Assembly: GCA_018333535.1 (NCBI GenBank)
Contig: JAGXTA010000192.1
Span: forward strand, 1-59,818
Origin: Deltaproteobacteria bacterium
GTDB taxonomy: Bacteria > Desulfobacterota > BSN033 > UBA1163
Reading direction: 5' to 3'
Length of the DNA: 59,818 nt
Shown in pieces: positions 33,929 to 41,843 of the stretch. The position numbers were made by a program, and so were the translations under genes. Position 1 is the stretch's first letter; every line of letters begins with the position of its first letter. The notes under the pieces were generated by a model that had not been told where the DNA came from, searched no databases, and was given only the letters and a program-made list of their open reading frames with translations.

Positions 33929-35080
33929 TCATTTTTTAATGGTTTCAGCGTTGGCAAAAAAACTGGTTTGGAAGTACGAAAGCGGATCTGTTACCCGGAT
34001 ACGTCCCTGGCTGTAAGGTCTTCTCAAGTGGGCAGTAATTTGAGTGGCCTTATCGGGTTTCAAACGTTCAGTATAATAGAGAAGCGATTTTGAAATCTCA
34101 TCATCCGACCACTTAACTTCAATTAGTTCCTCAAGATGATTTTCCTTAAGAATGACAAAATCGATCTCCCGCCCTTCCTTGTCACGAAGATAACGGAGTT
34201 CATAGCGGTAACCATCACGGTCTTCCAAAAAGTGGAGTCGTTTTAGCAGGGAAGTTGCCACAAGATTCTCAAACCGTTCCCCTTCACCCGCAAGAACATC
34301 CGCATTGTCGAAGAAGTAGACTTTAGGGGGTTTAAGCACAGCCCTGGGCAGAGATTTTGTATACGGGCGAACTGTAAAAAGAAGATACATCCTTTCAAGA
34401 ACATCAAGCCAGACTTTGGCCGTCTTGGCTGAAATCTGGAGATCGGTTGCTATGTTCGAAAGGGTGACCAGCCCGCCCACTCGCTGACGCAACATATCCA
34501 GAAAAAGTCCGAGAAGTTGAATGTTTCGTATGGATTCCAAATCCCTTATATCTTCACGGAGAACGCGATCAAAGCGCTCCCTCCTCCATCGTCGAGCGTC
34601 CCGTTCATCCCCACGGATGAAAGGTTCTGGGAAACCACCAAGCGCCATTAATCTTTGAAATCCTTCTTTGGGAGAAATTCCATTTGGCAACTCATCGAGA
34701 GTAAAGGGATGGAGTCGCCAGGGATGATATCGCCCCATGAGCGAATCCCCTCCGCGCCGGTATATATCGAGACGTGCTGAGCCTGTTACAAGAAAGGCAT
34801 GTGATGGATGGGAAACATCGTAAACACCTTTGATCCATGTTTTCCATTTAGGAAATTTGTGCAGTTCATCGAAAACCAAAAGCCTGTCATCTCTGTCCCA
34901 TCTCTTTTTGAGGATATCCTGACGATCTTCATCCAGATCCCAGTCCAGGTATCTGCCTGAGGGAAAGTCGCTTGAGAGAATCCTTTTGGCGAGAGTGGTT
35001 TTTCCCACCTGGCGGGGGCCGCTTATGAAAACCATTTTTGATCGAAGATCATCGAGGATATAAGGGGTAATGTATCGCAT
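33929..35080 (-). CDS. AAA+ ATPase with DUF4143 C-terminal domain
   Basis: 383 residues. Walker A is FISGPRQVGKTTLAKRIL (residues ~18-35) and Walker B is RLLVFDELHKFPKWKTWIKGVYD, followed by the sensor-like VTGSARLDIYRRGGDSLMGRY. The C-terminal half is the DUF4143 region with a nuclease-like core (EIDFVILKENHLEELIEVKWSDD). The family is common in accessory regions and its role is unknown. It stands alone, with its own promoter and repeated operator-like motifs, between gcvR-like and a mobile-element-like patch. Confidence 0.85.
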   Translation of the reverse strand: MRYITPYILDDLRSKMVFISGPRQVGKTTLAKRILSSDFPSGRYLDWDLDEDRQDILKKRWDRDDRLLVFDELHKFPKWKTWIKGVYDVSHPSHAFLVTGSARLDIYRRGGDSLMGRYHPWRLHPFTLDELPNGISPKEGFQRLMALGGFPEPFIRGDERDARRWRRERFDRVLREDIRDLESIRNIQLLGLFLDMLRQRVGGLVTLSNIATDLQISAKTAKVWLDVLERMYLLFTVRPYTKSLPRAVLKPPKVYFFDNADVLAGEGERFENLVATSLLKRLHFLEDRDGYRYELRYLRDKEGREIDFVILKENHLEELIEVKWSDDEISKSLLYYTERLKPDKATQITAHLRRPYSQGRIRVTDPLSYFQTSFFANAETIKK

Positions 35081-35086
35081 AGGGCT

Positions 35087-35142
35087 ATAATAACCTAAAC
35101 TACAAAATAGTCAAGGCTATTTTGGCATAGACTACAAAATAG
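35087..35142 (-). promoter_or_regulatory. Promoter with repeated operator-like motifs for the DUF4143 ATPase
   Basis: Minus strand TTGACT (35114-35109), 16 bp, TATTAT (35092-35087), with the ATG only six bases after the -10 box, so the transcript would be nearly leaderless. The 12-mer CTATTTTGTAGT occurs twice (35142-35131 and 35110-35099), 32 bp apart, about three helical turns, with an inverted partial copy CCAAAATAG between them. The promoter-proximal copy overlaps the -35/spacer, as an operator would. Confidence 0.6.
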
Positions 35143-35739
35143 CCATACCCGCTAATTGTAAAAAAAATTGTGGAACCCGGAGTCACCCCTGATGAATACG
35201 TTTTATCAAAAAAGGTGCTACGACAAGGTAATCCTTCATGGAGAAGCGTCAATCTTAAACAATGGAAGTCATTTGCCTCCCTCATCACCCCCCTTTAGCA
35301 AAGGGGGCGTGAGGGGGATTTGGGACTTTATTTTCTGATCTTCCGTTCGTCCTGAGGTTCTCGAAGGATGAACGGAGAGTTTTACAGCAGAATCTGTTTT
35401 ATTCAATCTAATCAACAACATCCCAACGCCAGCGTCAGACGGATCCTTTCCGCCGATAAAGCCCCTTTTTAGGGTGGATATCGATATTTGGATTCTCCAC
35501 TCCCGATCGGAAGAGGGGGTGAGGAAGGATTTCCCAAATAATCGGAAAGAAAACCAAGGAACAGATTTTGTTATAATATCGAAGTCTTTTGCAAGGGCAC
35601 CATTTTGGCAGGAAACCCTCGGTTGGGGTGGGCCAAAACTACCCCCGGGTTGGCTCAGCGATTCCTGTAATGGTGAAGGTCAGAATGCACCCCGGCATTC
35701 CACATTTGAAGTGGAAATGTGCAATCCATGATGGATTGG
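35143..35739. other. Intergenic region with dispersed palindromes and probable gene debris
   Basis: It contains a hairpin of the CCCCCTTT-AGCA-AAGGGGG family (35289-35307) followed by GGGATTTGGGACTTTATTTTCTGA, closely similar to the copy at 46201-46250. It also has a CCGTTCGTCCTGAG...GATGAACGG palindrome near 35343-35377. Two overlapping short plus-strand frames (35474-35731 and 35589-35804) have low-complexity, non-family sequence and are probably debris. No intact gene is seen. Confidence 0.5.
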
Positions 35740-35930
35740 AGTGTAGTCGAACGTTGGAATTGAACTACCACCAGCTACAAGCTGGTGGATTCTCTACTGA
35801 CTGAAATCAGCTAAAGACAAAACAACCAGCACAGAAATCCTCACGAGGGAAAACCTGAAAAACCTGCACACAGTGTGCATACTAAAGTATTCGCCTAAAG
35901 GCGAGGGTTTTTCTCCCTGAGTGAGACAAT
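35740..35930 (+). mobile_element. Possible IS200/IS605-type (PATE-like) remnant
   Basis: A perfect 9 bp stem CCACCAGCT-ACA-AGCTGGTGG at 35768-35788 lies about 100 bp before a second compact hairpin, TCGCC-TAAA-GGCGA, followed by GGGTTTTTCTCCCT (35891-35918). Subterminal hairpins with no inverted termini, including this GGCGAGGGTTTTTCTCCCT type of end, are a pattern I associate with IS605/TnpB elements. No intact TnpA or TnpB is present. The second hairpin could equally be a simple terminator. Confidence 0.3.
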
Positions 35931-35948
35931 TACGGGCGGTTTCGGCGG

Positions 35949-36434
35949 CTATTTTTCGTTGGCCTTTTTCAAAATTTCCTTCCGGACCCTGATGCCCAAT
36001 CTGAAGTTCTTGCTTTCCAATTGATCGAGAAGCGGCTTAACAGCGGGGATAAACCCCAACTGTTTTGCCAGGTGTAAAATTCCCCCAAGCCCTATGATAT
36101 GAAACTCCGCCGATTGCGCACTGTTTCTTGCTCTTTCATCGTCCAGGATAAGCCAATCGGCATTCAGTTCTTTCCCAAGCACCAAGACCTCTGCCTCGCC
36201 ACGGCCCATCTCTGCAACAAGCATCTCAACGGTTCGATTATCCTTGACGGTTCTTTTCCGTATCCATCTGGCATCTTGCACCTCTTTTGTCCCGGGCCTT
36301 CCCTTGCCCCTATCAACAACCTCAACAAAAACAGCATTGGGGACGAAGATTTCTCCAAAGATCTTCTCAAACAGTTCAAGGTTGCCTATCTTGGCAAGAC
36401 CAATGAGGGCGGTTGAATCACAAACAATCTTCAA
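35949..36434 (-). CDS. PIN-domain (DUF3368) toxin of a toxin-antitoxin pair
   Basis: 161 residues. N-terminal VCDSTALIGLAKIGNLELF has the first PIN aspartate. A glutamate-rich MGRGEAEVLVLGKEL and ADWLILDDERARNSA supply the other acidic residues of a PIN-like ribonuclease. The family DUF3368 is regularly paired with UPF0175 proteins, as here, where the antitoxin gene lies 3 nt upstream. RNA cleavage is inferred from the fold. Confidence 0.82.
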   Translation of the reverse strand: MKIVCDSTALIGLAKIGNLELFEKIFGEIFVPNAVFVEVVDRGKGRPGTKEVQDARWIRKRTVKDNRTVEMLVAEMGRGEAEVLVLGKELNADWLILDDERARNSAQSAEFHIIGLGGILHLAKQLGFIPAVKPLLDQLESKNFRLGIRVRKEILKKANEK

Positions 36435-36437
36435 GAC

Positions 36438-36719
36438 TTATATCGCCTTTCTCAAGGCTTCCACACTTTCAAACTCGGCAGCCAACTGTTCTTCGCTAAA
36501 ATCTATGACCGGAACATTATTCTCACCCAGGAATTCAATGAAATCCCACATTGAAAGCCCCGATAGTTCGGCGGATTTGCCTAAAGAGAGTATCTTCTCC
36601 CTATAACATTTCAGGGCAAGCAGTTTCTTTGATTCCCTGGCTATGGCTGCTTTTGAAAGGCCATGAGAGGACAGGGTTTGGTATAACTCTTCTGATAAAT
36701 CTATTACTGCCTTCACCAT
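36438..36719 (-). CDS. UPF0175-family antitoxin
   Basis: 93 residues with the UPF0175 pattern: DLSEELYQTLSSHGLSKAAIARESKKLLALKCYREKILSLGKSAELSGLSMWDFIEFLGENNVPVIDFSEEQL, a short helical DNA-binding-like region and a C-terminal tail. A strong GGGGAGGAAAG site precedes the ATG. It is the first gene of the pair with the PIN-domain gene. It presumably neutralises the toxin and autoregulates. Confidence 0.82.
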   Translation of the reverse strand: MVKAVIDLSEELYQTLSSHGLSKAAIARESKKLLALKCYREKILSLGKSAELSGLSMWDFIEFLGENNVPVIDFSEEQLAAEFESVEALRKAI

Positions 36720-37420
36720 GTTGTCTTTCCTCCCCTTACTGAATTCAAATCTCTCGCCTGTCTCGGTTTCCCTGTAAATCGATCTGACAACGATTTAAAC
36801 ATACCATAACTTTCAGAAAAAATACAGTGTTGCTGCGATTTCAGGTTGACACTCTCAAAATCATACGCCCCCGTGCCGGTGATAGCAAAGTCATAGGAAA
36901 TTTTCGAAAGCAGCCTGTTCCCTCCTGATACTCTCAGAAATACATGTTTTTTGATCCCAAAATACAGGGTTTACCCAATTTACCTTTCAGCCTGCTTTGA
37001 ATATTCTGCAAGGCATGAAGGGGAAACTCCTTTCTTTGATGAAAGCGGCCTGTCTCCTTCTACTCCCTTTCCATCGCAAATGAACAATACTTAATCAGGA
37101 CTCGGATGGCGCATTAGGTAGGTGTACTCACTAACCGAAGGGAACGAAGCGAGGCTCCCTTTTGGGGGACTCGGTTTCTGCTATATATCCTCTGTTTCGG
37201 ATACTTCAAAAAAACCACGATCTGATTTTCATATATTCACTGTAATATAGTGTGTAAAGAGATTTCTGAAAAAGCTCAGAAATCTCTGATTACACCGATT
37301 AAGGGCCGATTGCACAGATTAAAGTACTCTGAAATTAAAGAAAAATCTGTGAAATCTGTTTTTGAAATCTGAGGAATCAGAGAGCGAAAATTAGTTTTTC
37401 AGAGCTCTCGTAAATTCTTC
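36720..37420. other. Intergenic region without a recognisable gene
   Basis: No frame over 60 codons of plausible composition is seen. Near 37256-37400 is a repeat-like stretch (GAGATTTCTGAAAAAGCTCAGAAATCTCTGATTACAC..., then GATTGCACAGATTA) that also appears in weaker form after the gcvR-like gene (33862-33930), so it is a dispersed repeat. The 37090-37180 stretch has two GGACTCGG copies around a GGGAACGAAGCGAGGCTCCC hairpin of unknown meaning. Confidence 0.4.
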
Positions 37421-37449
37421 TTGACATCCCTCTCCGTTTGGAACAAAAT
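37421..37449 (+). promoter_or_regulatory. Sigma70-type promoter of the glycine riboswitch transcript
   Basis: TTGACA, 17 bp spacer, CAAAAT. The expected transcription start, about 37456, coincides with the first base-paired position of aptamer 1. Confidence 0.7.
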
Positions 37450-37455
37450 TTTAAG

Positions 37456-37641
37456 TAGGTTACAGGAGAGACCCCAAGGGGGGCGCCGAAGGGGCAAGTT
37501 CCGCTGAAGGCGGGATGAAACTCTCAGGCAAAAGGACTGTAACTTAAGAGATTCCTGGAAAGACCGAGGTGACAAGCCTCGGCACCGAAGGGGACAAATT
37601 CCGCCTATGGGCGGAATAATCTCTCAGGTCAAAAGACAGGA
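37456..37641 (+). promoter_or_regulatory. Tandem glycine riboswitch
   Basis: Two glycine aptamers in a row. Aptamer 1 (about 37457-37543) has GGAGAGACCCC, GGCGCCGAAGGGGCAA and AAACTCTCAGGCAAAAGGAC, closed by TTACAG/CTGTAA. Aptamer 2 (about 37552-37641) has GGAAAGACC, GGCACCGAAGGGGACAA and AATCTCTCAGGTCAAAAGACAGG, closed by CCTG/CAGG. A terminator starts at the end of aptamer 2, so glycine is expected to relieve termination (an ON switch, as known for this class). Confidence 0.95.
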
Positions 37642-37684
37642 GGAAGGCGATGCGGATAAGATTGCCTTCCTCCTTTTTATTTTG
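37638..37684 (+). terminator. Riboswitch-controlled intrinsic terminator
   Basis: An 11 bp stem AGGAGGAAGGC / GCCTTCCTCCT with a 15 nt loop, followed by TTTTTATTTT. Its first bases overlap the closing CAGG of aptamer 2, so glycine-bound P1 would compete with the terminator stem. Confidence 0.9.
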
Positions 37685-37697
37685 ACAGGAGATGAGT

Positions 37698-38114
37698 ATG
37701 GTTGATATTGTTTTTATCAGAATCGAGGAGTTGAGAGAACATGAGGAGATCCGGCCCGATTATCTCGAGGAGTTGAAGAACGAGATCCTTTCGGATGGGA
37801 TGCTCAAAATGCCCATAGCCGTGGATAGGAGCACTTACATCATCCTGGATGGGCATCATCGGCTCCATGCCTTGAAAAAGATCGGCTGTAAAAAGATTCC
37901 AGTCATTCTGGTCGACTATCAATCGATGGAAATAGAGGTGATTCCCTGGAGGGAGGGTGAAAAGATTACGAAAGAGATGATTATCGATACGGCCCTGACG
38001 GGGAAAAGAATGCGGCCTAAAACATCCAGGCACATGATACTGGTCGAAGGACAATTGAAGCACATCTCCTGTATCGAGACCATCATCAATGTTCCATTGG
38101 ATGAGTTGAGGTAA
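37698..38114 (+). CDS. SerK-like ParB/Srx-fold protein (possible free-serine kinase)
   Basis: 138 residues from ATG 37698, which is set at the right distance from AGGAG; an ATG at 37692 overlaps that site. It matches the archaeal ADP-dependent serine kinase SerK/SbnI type of ParB domain. There is an N-terminal REHEEIRPDYLEELKNEILSDGML with the acidic pair used in catalysis in that family. The phosphate-binding ILDGHHRLHALKKIGCKKIPVILVDY is followed by a tail with GKRMRPKTSRHMIL, as in SerK. It is the first gene under the glycine riboswitch, before gcvH. Kinase activity is inferred; a regulatory ParB-like role remains possible. Confidence 0.75.
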   Translation: MVDIVFIRIEELREHEEIRPDYLEELKNEILSDGMLKMPIAVDRSTYIILDGHHRLHALKKIGCKKIPVILVDYQSMEIEVIPWREGEKITKEMIIDTALTGKRMRPKTSRHMILVEGQLKHISCIETIINVPLDELR

Positions 38115-38173
38115 AAATTGGTCAAGTTCTTAGGTATCGGTTAGGGTTACAAAAAAAGGTTTACGGTGACGAT

Positions 38174-38247
38174 GCTCGTATCGAAGCAGGAAGCTCAAAA
38201 CTTAAAGCTCGAGCATCCAGATTCTATTCACGAGCCTCGATACGAGC
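38174..38247. repeat. Inverted repeat between the SerK-like gene and gcvH
   Basis: GCTCGTATCGA (38174-38184) and TCGATACGAGC (38237-38247) bracket a 52 bp stretch with further GAGCATC/GCTCGAGC partial complementarity. It looks like a dispersed short palindromic repeat. Confidence 0.6.
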
Positions 38248-38300
38248 TTCGACAACGACAAACGTTATTTTCAATTTAACGATAATGACAGGAGGAACGA

Positions 38301-38687
38301 ATGGAATTTCCAGAAAATTTGCTCTATTCAGAAGACCACGAATGGGTGAGGGATGAGGGAAGCTTTGTAACCATTGGAATCACGGATTACGCCCAGAGCC
38401 AGTTGAAGGATATCGTCTATGTGGACCTTCCGGAGATCGGATCCGAGTATAAGAAAGGGGAGAGCATGGGAGTCGTTGAATCGGTGAAGACGGTTGCCGA
38501 CATCTTCTCTCCGGTCACCGGCAATGTCCTTGAAAAGAATCTGGAACTGAAGGACCATCCGGAATGGGTCAATACAGATCCCTATGGGAAAGGGTGGCTC
38601 CTCAGGATGGAATTGAATGAGAAGGAGGAGTTAAAGGGACTCCTCTCATCAAAAGCCTATCAGGGAACACTTTCAGAGGATTCGTAA
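38301..38687 (+). CDS. gcvH: Glycine cleavage system H protein
   Basis: Lipoyl carrier that shuttles the aminomethyl group between P-protein, T-protein and lipoamide dehydrogenase. 128 residues with HEWVRDEGSFVTIGITDYAQSQLKDIVYVDLPEIG and the lipoylation site Lys in VVESVKTVADIFSPVTG. AGGAGG precedes the ATG. The stop overlaps the gcvPA start by one base. Lipoylation enzymes are encoded downstream in the same run. Confidence 0.96.
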   Translation: MEFPENLLYSEDHEWVRDEGSFVTIGITDYAQSQLKDIVYVDLPEIGSEYKKGESMGVVESVKTVADIFSPVTGNVLEKNLELKDHPEWVNTDPYGKGWLLRMELNEKEELKGLLSSKAYQGTLSEDS

Positions 38688-40036
38688 TGGAAGACTACCT
38701 CCGCTACATCCCCCACACCCAAGAGGATGTCAGAGAGATGCTCGAAGCGGTTGGTGTGAGGAGTATTGAAGACCTCTTCGGAAGCATCCCTAAAGAACAA
38801 AGACTCTCAAAGCCCTTAGACCTTCCTGGTCCTCTCTCTGAGCCAGACCTTATCCGGCATGTGCAGGGTCTCGAGAGCCCAATCCTTACAAGTTTTATCG
38901 GCGGAGGAGCCTATCATCATTTTATCCCTGCTGTGGTTTCGCATCTGGCCTCCCGTTCCGAGTTCTATACCGCTTACACCCCTTATCAGCCGGAGATCAG
39001 CCAGGGAACGCTTCAAGCCATCTTTGAGTATCAGACCCTGATGTGCCAGTTAACCGGAATGGAGGTGTCAAATGCTTCGATGTATGACGGGGCATCGAGT
39101 TTGGCCGAAGCGGTGTTGATGGCTCACCGGATCACAGGGAGAAAGAAGATCCTGGTCTCGGAAGCAATCCACCCCGAATATCGTAAGGTCATCCAGACCT
39201 ATATCGACCCCGAAGAGCAGGAAGTTGTTCTGATCCCGTATCTGAAAAAAGAGGGGAGGACGAACGAGAAAGCTCTGGCCCAATTTCTTGACCAGGATGT
39301 GAGTGCGGTCATCATTCAGAGTCCGAATTTCTTCGGTGTGATTGAAGATCTTAAAAATATCGGTGAAGGAGTTCATAAAGCAGGAGGGTTGATGATCATC
39401 TGTTTCAGCGAAGCGATTGCCTACGGAATTCTGAAGCCACCCGGAGAAATGGGTGCCGATATCGTGGCGGGAGAAGGCCAGAGCCTTGGGATTCCCCTAT
39501 CCTTTGGCGGGCCTTATCTTGGCATCTTCACGACAAACGAGAAATTTATTCGAAATATGCCCGGACGGCTCGTGGGCGAGACCGTTGATCTGGAGGGGAA
39601 GAGAGGTTTTGTCCTCACGCTGGCGACCCGGGAACAACACATTCGCAGGGAGAAGGCGACCTCCAATATCTGCACGAATGAGGGGCTCTGCGCCCTGATG
39701 GCAACGGTCTATCTCTCCTGCCTCGGAAAGAAGGGATTGAGGGAATTAGCCCTGATGAACCTGAGCAAGGCGGAATATGCAAAGAAGGTAGCCTCGAGGA
39801 TTAAGGGTTGCAGGCTTACTTTCTCTTCTCCCACATTCAATGAGTTTGTCATGGAGATCGAAGGTGATCCTGAAAAGGTCTTGGAGAGATTGAGGAGAGA
39901 AGGAATTGTGGGCGGATTACCTTTAGCACGATTCTATCCTAAGCTTAACCGCCACCTCCTCGTCACGGTCACGGAGATGAATGCCCGGCAGGAAATCGAT
40001 CGGTGGGCTGAGGTGTTGGAGAAGGCGTTGAGATAA
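38687..40036 (+). CDS. gcvPA: Glycine dehydrogenase (decarboxylating) subunit 1
   Basis: N-terminal half of the split P-protein. 449 residues starting MEDYLRYIPHTQEDVREMLEAVG, with FIGGGAYHHFIPAVVSHL, YTPYQPEISQGTLQAIFEYQTLMCQLTGMEVSNASMYDGASSLAEA and TREQHIRREKATSNICTNEGLCALMATVYL, all typical of GcvPA. It works with GcvPB as a heterodimer. Confidence 0.96.
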   Translation: MEDYLRYIPHTQEDVREMLEAVGVRSIEDLFGSIPKEQRLSKPLDLPGPLSEPDLIRHVQGLESPILTSFIGGGAYHHFIPAVVSHLASRSEFYTAYTPYQPEISQGTLQAIFEYQTLMCQLTGMEVSNASMYDGASSLAEAVLMAHRITGRKKILVSEAIHPEYRKVIQTYIDPEEQEVVLIPYLKKEGRTNEKALAQFLDQDVSAVIIQSPNFFGVIEDLKNIGEGVHKAGGLMIICFSEAIAYGILKPPGEMGADIVAGEGQSLGIPLSFGGPYLGIFTTNEKFIRNMPGRLVGETVDLEGKRGFVLTLATREQHIRREKATSNICTNEGLCALMATVYLSCLGKKGLRELALMNLSKAEYAKKVASRIKGCRLTFSSPTFNEFVMEIEGDPEKVLERLRREGIVGGLPLARFYPKLNRHLLVTVTEMNARQEIDRWAEVLEKALR

Positions 40037-40155
40037 GAAAACAATGTCAAATGTCAAAGTTCAAAGTTCAAATGAAATTCAAATTTAAAATGTCAAATAT
40101 TTAGACATTGGTCATTTGTCATTCCTTTGGCATTTGGATTTTGACATTTGAACTT
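40037..40155. repeat. AT-rich self-complementary repeat before gcvPB
   Basis: Consists of AATGTCAAA, TTCAAATGA and their complements (ATTTGACA, TTTGACATTTGAAC), a family also seen in the 75 nt gap before the helicase gene at 30894-30968. No regulatory element is recognised. The repeat pushes the gcvPB open frame upstream of its real start. Confidence 0.55.
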
Positions 40156-41679
40156 ATGGAAGATTCCCCAAAGGCAGTTTGTCCGAGAGAGATTACAATG
40201 AGGAGCAAAAGAGATACCGGTTTGATTCAAAATGAACCTTTGATTTTTGAACAGGGTGGCAAAGGTAGAAGGGGATATTCTTTGCCCCGATGGGATGTTG
40301 AGGTGGTGGATGTCAATAATCTCATCCCATCTCATCTCTTAAGGAAGGAACTGGAAGGGTTTCCTCAACTGAGCGAGATGGATGTGGTTCGCCACTTCAC
40401 GCGGCTTTCCCAGTGGAACTATGGCGTCGATAGCGGGTTCTATCCATTGGGTTCCTGCACGATGAAATACAACCCTAAAATAAATGAAGAAGTGGCGGGG
40501 ATGAAGGGGTTCGCCCATATTCATCCCTATCAACCGGAGAGCCTCGTCCAGGGCATTCTTAAACTGATGGTTGAACTCGGAGGTTTTCTCTCCGAGATCA
40601 CGGGGATGGATCAGGCGACCCTTCAGCCGGCCGCAGGGGCTCATGGTGAGCTGACCGGGATGATGATGATCCGGGCGGTTCTCCAGGCCCGTGGCGAAAA
40701 GAGGAAGAGGGTGCTAGTGCCGGACACTGCCCACGGAACCAACTGCTCGACTTCAACCGTTGCTTCCTATCAGGTGGTGGAGATCAAATCGAATGAGAGG
40801 GGAGTCATCCCGCCCCGGAAGGTTGAAGAGTTGATGGACGAAGAGGTTGCCGGAATCATGGTGACCAATCCCAATACCCTCGGGTTCTTTGAAGAACATC
40901 TGGCAGAGATCGCTGAGATTGTTCACCGCAAAGGAGGGTTTGTCTATTGCGATGGAGCCAATCTCAATGCTTTAATGGGAATCGTAAAACTGGGTGATCT
41001 CGGAGTGGATATGGTTCACCTCAACCTTCACAAGACTTTCTCGACACCTCATGGCGGAGGAGGCCCTGGGGCCGGGCCTCTGGCGGTGAAAAGGGAGCTG
41101 GCTCCTTTTCTTCCTGTGCCGGTAATCGAAAAGGAGGGAGAGACCTACCGGCTCAATTACGATCGGTCTCAGAGTATCGGAAGAATGAAGGCCTTCTACG
41201 GGAACTTCGGAGTCATCCTCAAGGCTTATGCCTATATCCTCTCCATGGGAGCAGAGGGACTTAAGAGGGCGAGTGAGATGGCAGTGCTCAATGCCAACTA
41301 TCTGATGAAGGGACTGAAGGGCTCTTACCATCTTCCCTACGATCGACCCTGCATGCATGAATGTGTCTTCACCGACCGGTATCAAGAGAAGCATCATGTC
41401 TCAACGCTGGACATTGCGAAGAGGTTGATCGATTACGGATTTCATCCACCGACCATTTATTTTCCTTTGGTGGTCAAGGGTGCGCTGATGATGGAGCCCA
41501 CGGAAACAGAAGGCAAAGAGGAACTCGATCGATTTATTGAGACGATGATGGCGATCGCCAAAGAGGCGGAAGAGAATCCCGACTTGCTCCGGCAGGCCCC
41601 CACCAAGGTTAAGGTGAGACGGCTCGATGAGATCCTGGCGGCCAGAAAACCAAAGTTGAAATGGATCCCCAACAAATAA
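40156..41679 (+). CDS. gcvPB: Glycine dehydrogenase (decarboxylating) subunit 2
   Basis: C-terminal, PLP-binding half of the P-protein. The recognisable start is LIQNEPLIFEQGGKGRRGYSLPRWDVE; the PLP lysine lies in DMVHLNLHKTFSTPHGGGGPG, and GSCTMKYNPKINEEVA and MEPTETEGKEELDRFIE are family motifs. ATG 40156 is used here; ATG 40198 is equally possible, since neither has a clear ribosome site. The longer frame from 40108 is repeat sequence. Confidence 0.94.
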   Translation: MEDSPKAVCPREITMRSKRDTGLIQNEPLIFEQGGKGRRGYSLPRWDVEVVDVNNLIPSHLLRKELEGFPQLSEMDVVRHFTRLSQWNYGVDSGFYPLGSCTMKYNPKINEEVAGMKGFAHIHPYQPESLVQGILKLMVELGGFLSEITGMDQATLQPAAGAHGELTGMMMIRAVLQARGEKRKRVLVPDTAHGTNCSTSTVASYQVVEIKSNERGVIPPRKVEELMDEEVAGIMVTNPNTLGFFEEHLAEIAEIVHRKGGFVYCDGANLNALMGIVKLGDLGVDMVHLNLHKTFSTPHGGGGPGAGPLAVKRELAPFLPVPVIEKEGETYRLNYDRSQSIGRMKAFYGNFGVILKAYAYILSMGAEGLKRASEMAVLNANYLMKGLKGSYHLPYDRPCMHECVFTDRYQEKHHVSTLDIAKRLIDYGFHPPTIYFPLVVKGALMMEPTETEGKEELDRFIETMMAIAKEAEENPDLLRQAPTKVKVRRLDEILAARKPKLKWIPNK

Positions 41680-41690
41680 AATCCGAAGCA

Positions 41691-41827
41691 CGAAATCCGA
41701 AACTCGAAACAAATTCAAAATTCGAATTTCTAAATTTTCGAAACAATTTGGGTCATTTGAAATTTGGTCATTCGGATTTGTTTCGAATTGATCCCTTCGG
41801 GAAGCTTCGCCCGATATTCGGATTTCG
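41691..41827. repeat. Repeat element with CGAAATCCGAA inverted ends
   Basis: CGAAATCCGAA (41691-41701) and TTCGGATTTCG (41817-41827) bracket 137 bp made of CGAAA/TTTCG and AATTTGG/CCAAATT stretches. A partial copy of the same family lies at 59461-59525. It occupies the whole gap between gcvPB and lipB, leaving lipB without a clear ribosome site. Confidence 0.7.
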
Positions 41828-41843
41828 AAATTAAATTTTGCCT

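Noticed and set aside
35474-35804. Two overlapping short plus-strand frames as genes
   Set aside because: Composition is Gly/Pro/His-rich, they overlap each other in different frames, lack ribosome sites and match no family that I know. They were treated as debris.
36780-37260. A hidden gene or second riboswitch in the gap after the toxin-antitoxin pair
   Set aside because: No plausible frame, and the hairpins present do not match any RNA class that I recognise.
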